This document shows, piece after piece, positions 41,233 to 49,843 of a DNA stretch of 64,000 bases. Under the pieces are notes generated by a model. The model was not told where the DNA came from. It searched no databases and worked only from the letters and a program-made list of their open reading frames with translations. The position numbers and the translations under genes are program-made. Source of the stretch: Streptomyces spinoverrucosus (GTDB lineage: Bacteria; Actinomycetota; Actinomycetes; Streptomycetales; Streptomycetaceae); the NCBI RefSeq assembly GCF_006539505.1, contig NZ_BJND01000042.1, forward strand, positions 1-64,000, in the 5' to 3' direction. Each line of letters opens with the position of its first letter. Within the stretch, counting starts at the first letter, position 1.

Positions 41233-42669
41233 ATGTCATTCGTAACCAAGCGTCGCGCACGCCGCAGAACTCGGACTCGCGCTGCAATCGCTTCCGCGGT
41301 CGCGACGGTGCTCGCCCTGTTCATGGCCGCCCCCGCGGGCGCCGCACCCGCCCAGGACGACCTCACCGACGACGCCGTCCAGGCATACATATACGGCTAC
41401 CCGCTGGTGCTGATGAAGGCCACGGAGCAGGCGTCGACCAACGTCACCACCCCGGATCCCTCGACCATCAGCGCGCCGATCAACCAGTTCGCGAAGGCGA
41501 CCGACGTCCCGGGCCCCGATCAGAAGTCCGTGGTCTCGCCCAACGTCGACACGCTGTACACGAACGCCTGGCTGGATCTGTCGGCCGAGCCGATCGTGCT
41601 GCACGTACCCGACACCGACGGCCGCTACTACCTGATGCCGATCCTCAGCGCCTGGACCAACGTGATCGACTCGGTGGGCAAGCGCACGACCGGTACGCAG
41701 GCAGGCGACTACGCCATCACCGGCCCCGACTGGCGCGGTCGACTGCCGGCCGGCGTGAAGCAGATCAAGTCGCCCACCAACACCGCGTGGATCCTCGGCC
41801 GCACCCAGCTCAACGGCCCCTCGGATCTGCCCGCGGTGCAGCAGCTGGTGAGCAAGTACGACGTCCGCCCGCTGAGTGCCTACGGTGACGAGTCGTACAA
41901 GCCCCCCGAGGGGCGCGTCGACCCGAACGTCCCCAGCACAGCGCCCAAGACCCTGGTGCAGCAGATGGACGCCCAGGCCTTCTACTCACGCCTGGCCGCC
42001 GAGATGGCTGCCAACCCCCCGGCCTCGGCCGACGCCCCCATGGTCGCCAAGCTCGCCCGGCTGGGCATCCGCCCGGGCAAGGCGTTCGACCTCAACGACG
42101 TGTCTCCCGATGTCGCGAAGGCGCTGCAGCAGTCCGTGTCCGAAGGCCAGAAGCAGATCCAGGCCGCCGTCGCGAATCTCGGCAAGGACGTCAACGGCTG
42201 GCGGGTCGCCACCGACCTGGGTACCTACGGCACGAACTACACAGTGCGCGCGGCCACCGACTGGCAAGGGCTCGGCGCCAACCTCCCGCAGGACGCGATC
42301 TACCCGATCAACTTCGTCGACAACACGGGCCAGCAGCTCACCGGCGCCAACAAGTACACCATCCACTTCCCACCCGGCCAGACCCCTCCGGCAAACGCCT
42401 TCTGGTCAGTGACCATGTACAACCCGGACGGCTTCCTCGTCCCCAACCCGATCAACCGATACGCGGTCGGGCACACCGCCAAACCGACCGCGAACCCCGA
42501 CGGCTCGGTGGATCTGTACATCCAGCACGGTGCCCCGGCCGAGGACAAGAAGGCCAACTGGCTCCCGGCCCCGTCCGGCCAGTTCAACGTGATGCTGCGC
42601 ATGTACTGGCCGAAGGAGAGCGTGATCAACGGCACTTGGACGCCGCCCGCCGTCACCAAGGCCCAGTAG
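41233..42669 (+). CDS. Secreted DUF1254/DUF1214 protein
   Basis: 478-aa exported protein; the function of the family is unknown. ATG 41233 has GGAGG 7 nt upstream. Signal peptide 1-37 after a basic head (KRRARRRTRTRAAIASAV...MAAPAGA). The DUF1254 domain (AVQAYIYGYPLVLMKATEQ, VVSPNVDTLYTNAWLDLSAEPIVLHVPDTDGRYYLM) is followed by DUF1214 (NYTVRAATDWQGLGANLPQDAIYPINFVDNTGQQLTG, NAFWSVTMYNPDGFLVPNPINRYAVG). Full length. Convergent with the AraC fragment, 9 nt away. Confidence 0.88.
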   Translation: MSFVTKRRARRRTRTRAAIASAVATVLALFMAAPAGAAPAQDDLTDDAVQAYIYGYPLVLMKATEQASTNVTTPDPSTISAPINQFAKATDVPGPDQKSVVSPNVDTLYTNAWLDLSAEPIVLHVPDTDGRYYLMPILSAWTNVIDSVGKRTTGTQAGDYAITGPDWRGRLPAGVKQIKSPTNTAWILGRTQLNGPSDLPAVQQLVSKYDVRPLSAYGDESYKPPEGRVDPNVPSTAPKTLVQQMDAQAFYSRLAAEMAANPPASADAPMVAKLARLGIRPGKAFDLNDVSPDVAKALQQSVSEGQKQIQAAVANLGKDVNGWRVATDLGTYGTNYTVRAATDWQGLGANLPQDAIYPINFVDNTGQQLTGANKYTIHFPPGQTPPANAFWSVTMYNPDGFLVPNPINRYAVGHTAKPTANPDGSVDLYIQHGAPAEDKKANWLPAPSGQFNVMLRMYWPKESVINGTWTPPAVTKAQ

Positions 42670-42678
42670 CGGTACGAG

Positions 42679-43262
42679 TCACATCTGACGGTTGCGCCAG
42701 GTGCTGGGGCTGGTGTCGAAGCGGCCGCGGAACCACCGCGAGAAGGTGGCCAGGGAGGAGAACCCGAGCAGGCCGGCGATCTCGGTGAGGGGACGCTTGG
42801 AGCCGCCCACGTAGCGGCGTGCCATGCCGGTGCGGACCGAGTCGACGATCGAGGAGTAGCCTTCGCCGCTCTCCGCGAGGCGCCGCTGAAGCGTTCTCGG
42901 GTCGATGTCGAAGGTGCGGGCGAGTTGTTCGAGGGAACAGCGGCCGGTGGGCAGAAGGGCCTCGACGACCTGGCGCACGCGGTCGGTGAAGGCACTGGTG
43001 GGCGGGGGCGCGATGTTCTGCAGGAACTGCCGGGCGTAGGGCCGCAGCCGGGGGTCGGCGAGGGTGTTGGGTGCCTCCAGGTCGGAGGGGTACAGGATGA
43101 TGCCGGAACGCGGCTGTTCGAAGGTGACGGCGGGGCCCAGGACCCGGAGGTAGGGACTGGGGTCGTCCGGGCCGGTGTGGTTGAGGGTGACGCCGACCGG
43201 TCTCCAGTCGGCACCGAGCAGCCTGCCGATGAGGCCGTGGCAGACCCCGACCAGCATGTCCG
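42679..43262 (-). pseudogene. AraC-family regulator, 5'-truncated
   Basis: Only the C-terminal part of an AraC regulator of the class with an N-terminal arabinose-binding-like domain remains. Homology starts at DMLVGVCHGLIGRLLGADWRPVGVTLNH and runs through the double HTH (SLEQLARTFDIDPRTLQRRLAESGEGY, LTEIAGLLGFSSLATFSRWFRGRFDTSPSTWR). About 140-150 residues expected at the N-terminus are missing. Upstream of 43262 the frame runs into antisense acyl-CoA ligase sequence, so the break is at 43262-43266. It could still be translated from an internal start, but lacks most of its sensor domain. Confidence 0.8.
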
Positions 43263-43265
43263 TTC

Positions 43266-43624
43266 CTGGCCCGCCGGGATGCCGACGGCTGGTACTACAT
43301 CGTGACCGGGCCAAGGACATGATCATCCGCGGCGGCTTCAACGTCTACCCGCGCGAGATCGAAGAAATCCTGCACACCCACCCCGCGGTGAGCACGGCCG
43401 CGGTCATCGGCGTCCCGCACGAGCGCCACGGCGAAGAGGTCAAGGCGTGCGTGGTCCTCGCCCCTGGAGCCGACCTCACCGAGGACGCGCTCATCGCCTG
43501 GTGCAAGGAGTCGATGGCCGGCTACAAGTACCCGCGCATCGTGGAGTTCCTGCCCGCCCTGCCCACCAACGCCACCGGCAAGATCCTCAAGCGCGAGCTC
43601 CGGGGCACGCCCGCCTCGTCGTAG
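43266..43624 (+). pseudogene. Acyl-CoA ligase (AMP-binding), C-terminal remnant with frameshift
   Basis: Encodes the hinge and C-terminal lid domain of a fatty-acid/acyl-CoA synthetase: LARRDADGWYYIV, then RAKDMIIRGGFNVYPREIEEILHTHPAV and the catalytic-lysine end TNATGKILKREL. The first 400 or so residues are absent; homology starts abruptly at 43266. One base is missing between 43303 and 43304: reading ATC-GT(N)-GAC-CGG restores the expected IVDRAKD. So it is both truncated and frameshifted. It abuts the truncated AraC gene head to head, implying one deletion removed both N-termini. Confidence 0.85.
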
Positions 43625-43698
43625 CCACTGGCAGCGCCGACGGCCGCCGCACGACCCGCACACCCAGCACGGCACTCCCTCCGAGAGGTTGCAATCCC

Positions 43699-44589
43699 AT
43701 GGCCAAGGAACACTTCACCCAGCAGGAACTCGCCGACTTCAAAGCGGCCCAACGACTGGCCTACGACGCGGTGGCAGCCGTCGAGGCGCAGCTGTACGAA
43801 GGGATCACCGAGAAGCAGGCCGCGCGGGCCGTCGAGGACTGGCTGCGTGACCACGGAGTGAGCCGCTTCTTCCACTACGGCTTCGCGTGGTTCGGCGAGC
43901 GGACCCGGTTCCGGGACTTCACCAAGCCCAAAGGCGGGGCACTGGGCAGCCTCCTCAACCCCAAGATGGCCCACTTCGGCAAGCAGTTCCAGCCCACCGA
44001 CCGGCCCCTGCGCCAGGGCGAGGCCGTCATCCTCGACGTGGGACCCGTGGTCGGCAACATCGCCTGCGACATGGGCTACTCGTGCACACTCGGCGGCGAT
44101 GACAGCGAGGAGTTCCACGAGGCGCGCATGGCGCTCGAACCGTACCGCACGCTCATCCTGCAGCTCGTCCGGAGCGGTGCCACCCAGGCCCAGATCTACC
44201 GGCAGGTCGACGAGCTGATCGCCGACCAGGGCTTTGAGAACATCCACAGCTATTACCCCGGTTCGGTCATCGCGCACAAGGTCGGCAAGGTTCCCGGCAC
44301 CCGCCTGCCCACGTTCCGGATCAACGGATTCAGCCCGCAGGCCCTCGCCTACCTCAGCGGCCATCTCCTCTCGTCCGCCATCCGCCCGCGCCTGAACCGG
44401 ACGCCGCTGTGGAACGAGGGCGCCGACCAACCCTGCGAGCCCGGCCTGTGGGCCGTCGAGCCGCACATCGGCAAGGGCGACATCGGCGTGAAATGGGAGG
44501 AAATGCTCGTGGTCACCGAGGACGATGCCTACTGGCTCGACGACGACCTGCCGCACACCCGCTACTGGAAGCAGCACAGCGCCCGCTGA
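43699..44589 (+). CDS. M24-family metallopeptidase-fold protein
   Basis: 296-aa protein with the pita-bread fold of methionine aminopeptidase/Xaa-Pro dipeptidase. All five metal-ligand positions are occupied: D113 (ILDVGP), D124 (ACDMGY), H193 (IAHKVG), E254 (WAVEPH) and E267/268 (KWEEM). This suggests an active di-metal hydrolase. ATG 43699; weak ribosome-binding site (GAGAGG about 10 nt upstream). The missing creatinase N-domain makes it a short form. Lies directly after the ligase remnant, in the block between DUF3145 and fabF. Substrate unknown. Confidence 0.8.
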   Translation: MAKEHFTQQELADFKAAQRLAYDAVAAVEAQLYEGITEKQAARAVEDWLRDHGVSRFFHYGFAWFGERTRFRDFTKPKGGALGSLLNPKMAHFGKQFQPTDRPLRQGEAVILDVGPVVGNIACDMGYSCTLGGDDSEEFHEARMALEPYRTLILQLVRSGATQAQIYRQVDELIADQGFENIHSYYPGSVIAHKVGKVPGTRLPTFRINGFSPQALAYLSGHLLSSAIRPRLNRTPLWNEGADQPCEPGLWAVEPHIGKGDIGVKWEEMLVVTEDDAYWLDDDLPHTRYWKQHSAR

Positions 44590-44601
44590 ACGTCAGAAGG
44601 A

Positions 44602-46980
44602 TCAGAAGCAGTCGCCGGATCCTCCTCCTGGGCCGACCGTGCCCACGCACGGAATGGTCTGCTCGGTCCAGATGGTCTTTCCCCGAGCGGAGTAGCGGGT
44701 GCCCCAGCGGTGGGCGAGCTGGGCGATCAGGAAGAGGCCGCGGCCACCTTCATCGGTCTCGTAGGCGTACCGCAGATGCGGGGCGGTGCTGCTGCCGTCG
44801 CTGACCTCGCAGATGAGCCCGCGGTCGCGGATCAGGCGGAGGCCGACAGGCCCGGCCCCGTAGCGGATGGCGTTGGTGACGAGCTCGCTGACGATCAGTT
44901 CGGTCGTGAAGTCCAGGTCGTCCAGACCCCAGTTGGCGAGCTGCCGAAGGCTCAAAGTGCGGGCGGTGGTGACGACCGCGGGGTCCGGGGGGAGGGTCCA
45001 GGTCGCCACCCGGTCCGCGGACAGCGCCCGCGTACGTGCCAGCAGCAGGAGGAAACCCTCGCCTGTGGTGGGTTCGTAGGCACGGATGAACGCGTCGCAG
45101 CTGTCCCCCAGGGTGCGGTACGGGTTGCTGCTCAGGATCTGATACAGCATGTGGGCCGCAGGTGACCGGTCAGAGGTGTCGGCCGGTGTCCGACTGCTGG
45201 TGAACAGCGCAAGCGTGCTTCCCTCCGGCAGCTCCATGCCTGCGGTCCGGTATGGCGGGTGCTGGGTGCCCAGCGGGGGACCCTCTGGGATGTCAGGGAT
45301 ATCGACCTTGCCCTGCGGGCTGACGACCACCACCGACGGGTGGCCGGCTCGGGCAAGCGTGCAGCGGCGCGAGACGGGGTCGTAGACCGCGTACAGGCAG
45401 GTCGCCCCCTGCATGTGGTTCCTGGCCGATGCTGTGCGGGGATCGTCGGCGGGCTCGTCGCTGAATCCCATCACCAGGTCGTGAAGTTGACCGAGCAGTT
45501 CGTCGGGGGCAAGGTCCTGGGCCGCGAGCGTATTGATGGCCATGCGCAGCTGTCCCATCGCGGCGGCGGCGTCGATGCCCTGGCCGGCCATACAGCCCAC
45601 GACCAGCGCAACCCTCGCGCCGGAGAGGGGAATGACGTCGAACCAGTCCCCCGGACTGTAGGCCGATTCATGGCGCCAGGCCACCTCCACGGCGCTCTGC
45701 GGCGGCGCGGACCGCGGCAGCAGGGCGCGCTGCAGCGATTGGGCGGCGTTGCGCTCGCGGGTGTACTGGCGTGCGTTGTCGATGCACACGGCTGCCCGCG
45801 CGCAGAGTTCGGAAGTGAGAAAAAGGTCCTCCTCACCGTACGGATCCGGCTCCCGTGCCCGGTAGAAGCTCGCCAGGCCGAGGACCACACCGCGGGCGGC
45901 GAGGGGCACGACCATCAGGGAGTGGGCCGTGTGGGCGCGGATGCGCGGCGTGCGGCGGTCGTCGGCGGGCATCTCGCCGCTTTGAAGGTGCGGTACCAAG
46001 ATGGGGCGCGTCCCGGTCAGGCCGGCGATGTGAGACGGGAACAGGTACTCGACCAGCTCCCCGGTGTCGTAGGCGGGCAGGGCGCCGAGCACCCGAGCGC
46101 TCATGAAGGCCGCCCGACGCAGTCTGGACTGCTTGCTGACGGGGCCTGGTGGGGACGCCTCGCCGTGGAGCACGCCGTCCAGTACGTCGACGGTGGCGAT
46201 GTCAGCGATGGCCGGAACTGCGGCGGCAGCCAGCTCCTTCGCCGTGGTGAGGACGTCGAGCGTGGTGCCGATCCGGGTACCTGCCTGCGCCAGGAAGTCC
46301 AGGCGTGCCCGCGCCCTTTCCTGCTCGGTCACATCCTGGGAGGCCACGAGGGCCCCTATACCGCGCCCCACCGAGTCCCTGAGAGGCAGCAGGGTCACCA
46401 AGTAGTCATGATCGTGGGCGGAATCGGCGGGAGGTCGGCCGCTGTGCAGGAAACTCAGGGGCTGACCGCTCCCGACCACGTGACGGATCTTCTGCTCGAC
46501 CCCCTCGTCGATCAGGCCTGGCGCGATGTCGCGGATGTGGCGGCCGATGGCCTCCGTACCCACGACACCGCGGACTCCCGGGCCGGAAAGATTCAGGCGC
46601 ACGAGCCGCAGGTCGCCGTCGACAACCTGAACACCGAGCGGGGAATCGGTCAGCAGCGCCCGGAGCAGTGCGGCGTCGATCTCTTCCTGAACAGTGTCCG
46701 ACGCGGTGATCAGCCGCACCGACCAGTTCCAGTCCCCGCCGGGTCGGGGCAGCGGGCTGATCGCCGCGTCGACCGCCACCCGGCGGCCGTCGCGGTGTCG
46801 CGCGGTGATCTGTCCGGCAGACTCCATGTCGCCCAGTGGCTGGTCCAGGAACATGGTGACGTGGCGGCCCAGTGCCTCCTCCGCGGAGTAGCCGAGGAGC
46901 CGCTCGGCCTCCGGGCTCCACTGGGCGACGGTGCCCCGCTCGTCGAGGACGAGCGCGGCGTCGCGCGGCCGTGCACTCAC
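44602..46980 (-). CDS. PAS-PAS-GAF-PP2C-HATPase signalling protein with degenerate phosphatase site
   Basis: 792-aa cytoplasmic regulator of the SpoIIE/RsbU-like class. GTG 46980 follows AGGA closely. Domains: PAS (about 5-95, ALVLDERGTVAQWSPEAERLLGYSAEEALGR), second PAS (105-222), GAF (228-405), PP2C/SpoIIE (430-650) and an RsbW-type HATPase (660-775: ELIVSELVTNAIRYG, EGGRGLFLIAQL). In the PP2C part GDWFDV (D445, D448) is kept, but the other usual Asp ligands are changed: VVGD to VVGC (C463), YTDGL to FTSSR (S595) and DDxALL to GEGFLLL (640-646). The phosphatase is probably inactive while the kinase domain looks intact. Confidence 0.85.
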   Translation of the reverse strand: MSARPRDAALVLDERGTVAQWSPEAERLLGYSAEEALGRHVTMFLDQPLGDMESAGQITARHRDGRRVAVDAAISPLPRPGGDWNWSVRLITASDTVQEEIDAALLRALLTDSPLGVQVVDGDLRLVRLNLSGPGVRGVVGTEAIGRHIRDIAPGLIDEGVEQKIRHVVGSGQPLSFLHSGRPPADSAHDHDYLVTLLPLRDSVGRGIGALVASQDVTEQERARARLDFLAQAGTRIGTTLDVLTTAKELAAAAVPAIADIATVDVLDGVLHGEASPPGPVSKQSRLRRAAFMSARVLGALPAYDTGELVEYLFPSHIAGLTGTRPILVPHLQSGEMPADDRRTPRIRAHTAHSLMVVPLAARGVVLGLASFYRAREPDPYGEEDLFLTSELCARAAVCIDNARQYTRERNAAQSLQRALLPRSAPPQSAVEVAWRHESAYSPGDWFDVIPLSGARVALVVGCMAGQGIDAAAAMGQLRMAINTLAAQDLAPDELLGQLHDLVMGFSDEPADDPRTASARNHMQGATCLYAVYDPVSRRCTLARAGHPSVVVVSPQGKVDIPDIPEGPPLGTQHPPYRTAGMELPEGSTLALFTSSRTPADTSDRSPAAHMLYQILSSNPYRTLGDSCDAFIRAYEPTTGEGFLLLLARTRALSADRVATWTLPPDPAVVTTARTLSLRQLANWGLDDLDFTTELIVSELVTNAIRYGAGPVGLRLIRDRGLICEVSDGSSTAPHLRYAYETDEGGRGLFLIAQLAHRWGTRYSARGKTIWTEQTIPCVGTVGPGGGSGDCF

Positions 46981-47054
46981 TATTCCTATTTGCCCACAGT
47001 GGCTACTGCCTCGCAATCGGCGGTGATTGACGTGCTCGGCTCGGGCACACGACA

Positions 47055-47097
47055 ACGTCGGCCTCCAGGACCACAACTGGGTCCTGGAGGCCGACGT
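47055..47097 (-). terminator. Terminator of the fab operon
   Basis: Perfect 18-bp stem (ACGTCGGCCTCCAGGACC / GGTCCTGGAGGCCGACGT) with a 7-nt loop, 27 nt past the fabF stop. The strongest hairpin in the window; it also separates fabF from the SpoIIE-like gene downstream. Confidence 0.92.
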
Positions 47098-47123
47098 CAC
47101 GGCGGGCCCGGATCAACCGAAAA

Positions 47124-48395
47124 TCAAACCGTCCGGAACGCCAGCACCACGTTGTGCCCACCGAAGCCGAACGAGTCGTTCAACGCGGCGATACGACCCT
47201 CGACGGGCAGCTTCCGCGCCTCACCCCGCACCACATCGGCATTCGCCTCGGCCTCGGGGTCGATGTTCTCGACGTTGATGGTCGGCGGAGCCACCCGGTG
47301 ATACAGCGCGAGCACGGTCGCCACCGTCTCGACACCGCCCGCACCACCCAGCAGATGCCCGGTCATCGACTTCGTCGCGGACACCGCGATGTGGTCGGCG
47401 TCATCACCGAACACCTTCCGCAGCGCCTTCAGCTCGGCGATGTCACCGGCCGGCGTCGACGTGGCGTGCGCGTTGACGTGCACGATCTCCGCCGGGTCGA
47501 GGTCGGTCCGCTCCAGCAGGTTCTGCAGGGCGTGGCTGATGCCACGTCCTTCCGGCTCCGGCTGCACGATGTCGTGGCTGTCGGCGGAGATGCCCTGCCC
47601 GACCGCCTCGGCGTACACCCGCGCCCCGCGCTTCGCGGCGTGCTCGGCGGACTCCAGGACGATGACACCGGCGCCCTCGCCGAGGACGAAGCCGTCGCGG
47701 TCGACGTCGTAGGGACGGGACGCGCCCTGCGGGTCGTCGTTGTTCTTGGACATCGCCATCATGTTGCCGAACGCGGCGATGGGCAGCGGGTGGATCGCCG
47801 CCTCCGTACCACCGGCGACGACGACGTCGGCGCGGCCGGAGCGGATCATCTCGATGGCGTAGCCGATGGCCTCGGCGCCCGACGCGCACGCGGAGACCGG
47901 GGTGTGCACGCCCGCCCGGGCGCCCACGGCCAGACCCACGTTCGCGGAGGGGCTGTTCGGCATCAGCATGGGGACGGTGTGCGGGGAGACCCGGCGTACG
48001 CCCTTCTCCCTGAGCACGTCGTACTGGTCGAGCAGGGTCGTCACACCGCCGATGCCGGAGGCGATGACCGCGCCGAGCCGGTCCGGGTCGACCTCGGCGC
48101 CCTCACCGGCCTTGGCGGTGAAACCGGCGTCGGCCCACGCCTCCTTCGCGGCGATCAGCGCGAACTGCGCCGAGCGGTCCAGGCGGCGGGCCTGCGGCCG
48201 CGGGATGGACTCGGTGGGTTCCACCGCGACCGGCGCGGCGATGCGGACCGCCTGCTCGGCGGCCCATTCCTGCTCCAGGGGCTTGACGCCGGAACGTCCG
48301 GCGACCAGGCCCTCCCAGGTAGAGGCTGCGTCGCCACCCAGCGGTGTGGTTGCGCCGATACCGGTGACGACCACGGTGCGATTGGTCGGGCTCAC
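47124..48395 (-). CDS. fabF: Beta-ketoacyl-ACP synthase II
   Basis: Elongating condensing enzyme of type II fatty acid synthesis (malonyl-ACP plus acyl-ACP). 423 aa. Cys-His-His triad: C170 (VSACASG), H310 (NAHATST), H347 (GHLLGGAG); C-terminal NDSFGFGGHN loop present. Last gene of the fabD-fabH-acpP-fabF operon, 82 nt after acpP, followed by a strong terminator. Confidence 0.96.
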   Translation of the reverse strand: MSPTNRTVVVTGIGATTPLGGDAASTWEGLVAGRSGVKPLEQEWAAEQAVRIAAPVAVEPTESIPRPQARRLDRSAQFALIAAKEAWADAGFTAKAGEGAEVDPDRLGAVIASGIGGVTTLLDQYDVLREKGVRRVSPHTVPMLMPNSPSANVGLAVGARAGVHTPVSACASGAEAIGYAIEMIRSGRADVVVAGGTEAAIHPLPIAAFGNMMAMSKNNDDPQGASRPYDVDRDGFVLGEGAGVIVLESAEHAAKRGARVYAEAVGQGISADSHDIVQPEPEGRGISHALQNLLERTDLDPAEIVHVNAHATSTPAGDIAELKALRKVFGDDADHIAVSATKSMTGHLLGGAGGVETVATVLALYHRVAPPTINVENIDPEAEANADVVRGEARKLPVEGRIAALNDSFGFGGHNVVLAFRTV

Positions 48396-48477
48396 GGGAA
48401 TTCTTTCTCCAACGGATACGAGGATTCAGCGGCGCCACCGCCGGGTGGCGGGGCCGGAAGGAACCGGCCCAGGGGCC

Positions 48478-48726
48478 TCAGGACTGGTGCTTGAGGATGT
48501 ACTCGGTCGCGTCGCCGACGGTCTTGAGGTTCTTGACGTCGTCGTCCGGGATCTTCACGTCGAAGCGCTCTTCGGCGGCGACGACGACCTCGACCATGGA
48601 CAGCGAGTCGACGTCCAGGTCGTCGGTGAAGGACTTGTCCAGCTGGACGTCCTCGGTGGGGATCCCGGCGATCTCGTTCACGATCTCCGCGAGACCGGCG
48701 ACGATCTCTTCCTGAGTGGCGGCCAT
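48478..48726 (-). CDS. acpP: Acyl carrier protein
   Basis: 82-aa ACP of fatty acid synthesis. ATG 48726 has AAGGAG upstream. The phosphopantetheine Ser is S41 in DLDVDSLSMVE; acidic four-helix sequence. Third gene of the fab operon. Confidence 0.96.
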   Translation of the reverse strand: MAATQEEIVAGLAEIVNEIAGIPTEDVQLDKSFTDDLDVDSLSMVEVVVAAEERFDVKIPDDDVKNLKTVGDATEYILKHQS

Positions 48727-48807
48727 GTCAGGCGCTCCTTCGTAGTGTTCCAGAGGGTGTGGCGGTGCTGCTTCCCGCACCGGACCGCATGATCCGGCAC
48801 GGAGTGC

Positions 48808-49809
48808 CTAGGGGAGAGTAACGACCGTCGCTGCGTACACGAGACCCGCCCCGAATCCGATGACGAGCGCGGTGTCTCCGCTCTTCGCCTCGCCGGTCGC
48901 CAGAAGCCGCTCCATCGCGAGCGGAATCGAGGCGGCCGAGGTGTTGCCGGTGGTGCGTACGTCACGGGCGACCGTGACGGACTCCGGCAGCTTCAGTGTC
49001 TTCACCATCGAGTCGATGATCCGCTCGTTGGCCTGGTGCGGAATGAAGACGTCCAGGTCGGCCGGATCAAGTCCGGCGGCGTCCAGCGCCTCCTTGGCGA
49101 CCTTCGCCATCTCGAACACGGCCCAGCGGAACACCGCCTGGCCCTCCTGCGTGATGGCGGGGAACCGCTCGACCTCGCCGGACCGGTAGTCCGTCCACGG
49201 CACGGTCTGCTTGATGGTCTCGGACTTGTCGCCCTCGGAGCCCCACACCGTGGGGCCGATCGCGGGCTCCTTCGACGGGCCGACGACGACCGCGCCGGCC
49301 CCGTCACCGAACAGGAAGGCCGTCGCCCGGTCCTCCAGGTCGGTCAGGTCGCTCAGCCGCTCCACGCCGATGACCAGCACGTACTCGGCGCTGCCCTCGA
49401 CGATCATGCCCTTGGCGAGGGTCAGGCCGTAGCCGAAGCCCGCGCAGCCGGCCGAGATGTCGAAGGCGGCGGCCTTGGCCGTGCCCAGCTTGTCGGCGAT
49501 CTCGGTGGCGACGGCCGGGGTCTGCTTGAAGTGCGTGACGGTCGAGACGATCACCGCGCCGATCTGCTCGGCGGAGATCCCGGCGTCGGCGATCGCCTTG
49601 CCGGACGCCTCGACCGACATCGCGGCGACCGTCTCCTCGTCGTTCGCCCAGTGCCGGGTCTCGATGCCGGAGCGCGAACGGATCCACTCGTCGGACGAGT
49701 CGATCTTCTCGAGGATCACCTCGTTCGGCACCACCCGGGTGGGCCGGTAGCCGCCCACGCCGAGGATCCGCGCGTACGGGGCGCCCTTGCTGGGCTTGAT
49801 CTTCGACAT
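48808..49809 (-). CDS. fabH: Beta-ketoacyl-ACP synthase III
   Basis: Starts fatty acid synthesis by condensing an acyl-CoA starter with malonyl-ACP; in Streptomyces it accepts branched starters. 333 aa. Catalytic triad C122 (ISAGCAGF), H258 (IPHQAN) and N288 (TTGNTSAAS). 34 nt after fabD and 81 nt before acpP, same operon. Confidence 0.96.
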   Translation of the reverse strand: MSKIKPSKGAPYARILGVGGYRPTRVVPNEVILEKIDSSDEWIRSRSGIETRHWANDEETVAAMSVEASGKAIADAGISAEQIGAVIVSTVTHFKQTPAVATEIADKLGTAKAAAFDISAGCAGFGYGLTLAKGMIVEGSAEYVLVIGVERLSDLTDLEDRATAFLFGDGAGAVVVGPSKEPAIGPTVWGSEGDKSETIKQTVPWTDYRSGEVERFPAITQEGQAVFRWAVFEMAKVAKEALDAAGLDPADLDVFIPHQANERIIDSMVKTLKLPESVTVARDVRTTGNTSAASIPLAMERLLATGEAKSGDTALVIGFGAGLVYAATVVTLP

Positions 49810-49843
49810 GTTGCAGTCGGCTCCTTAGGGCGTCAGCAGGGCG

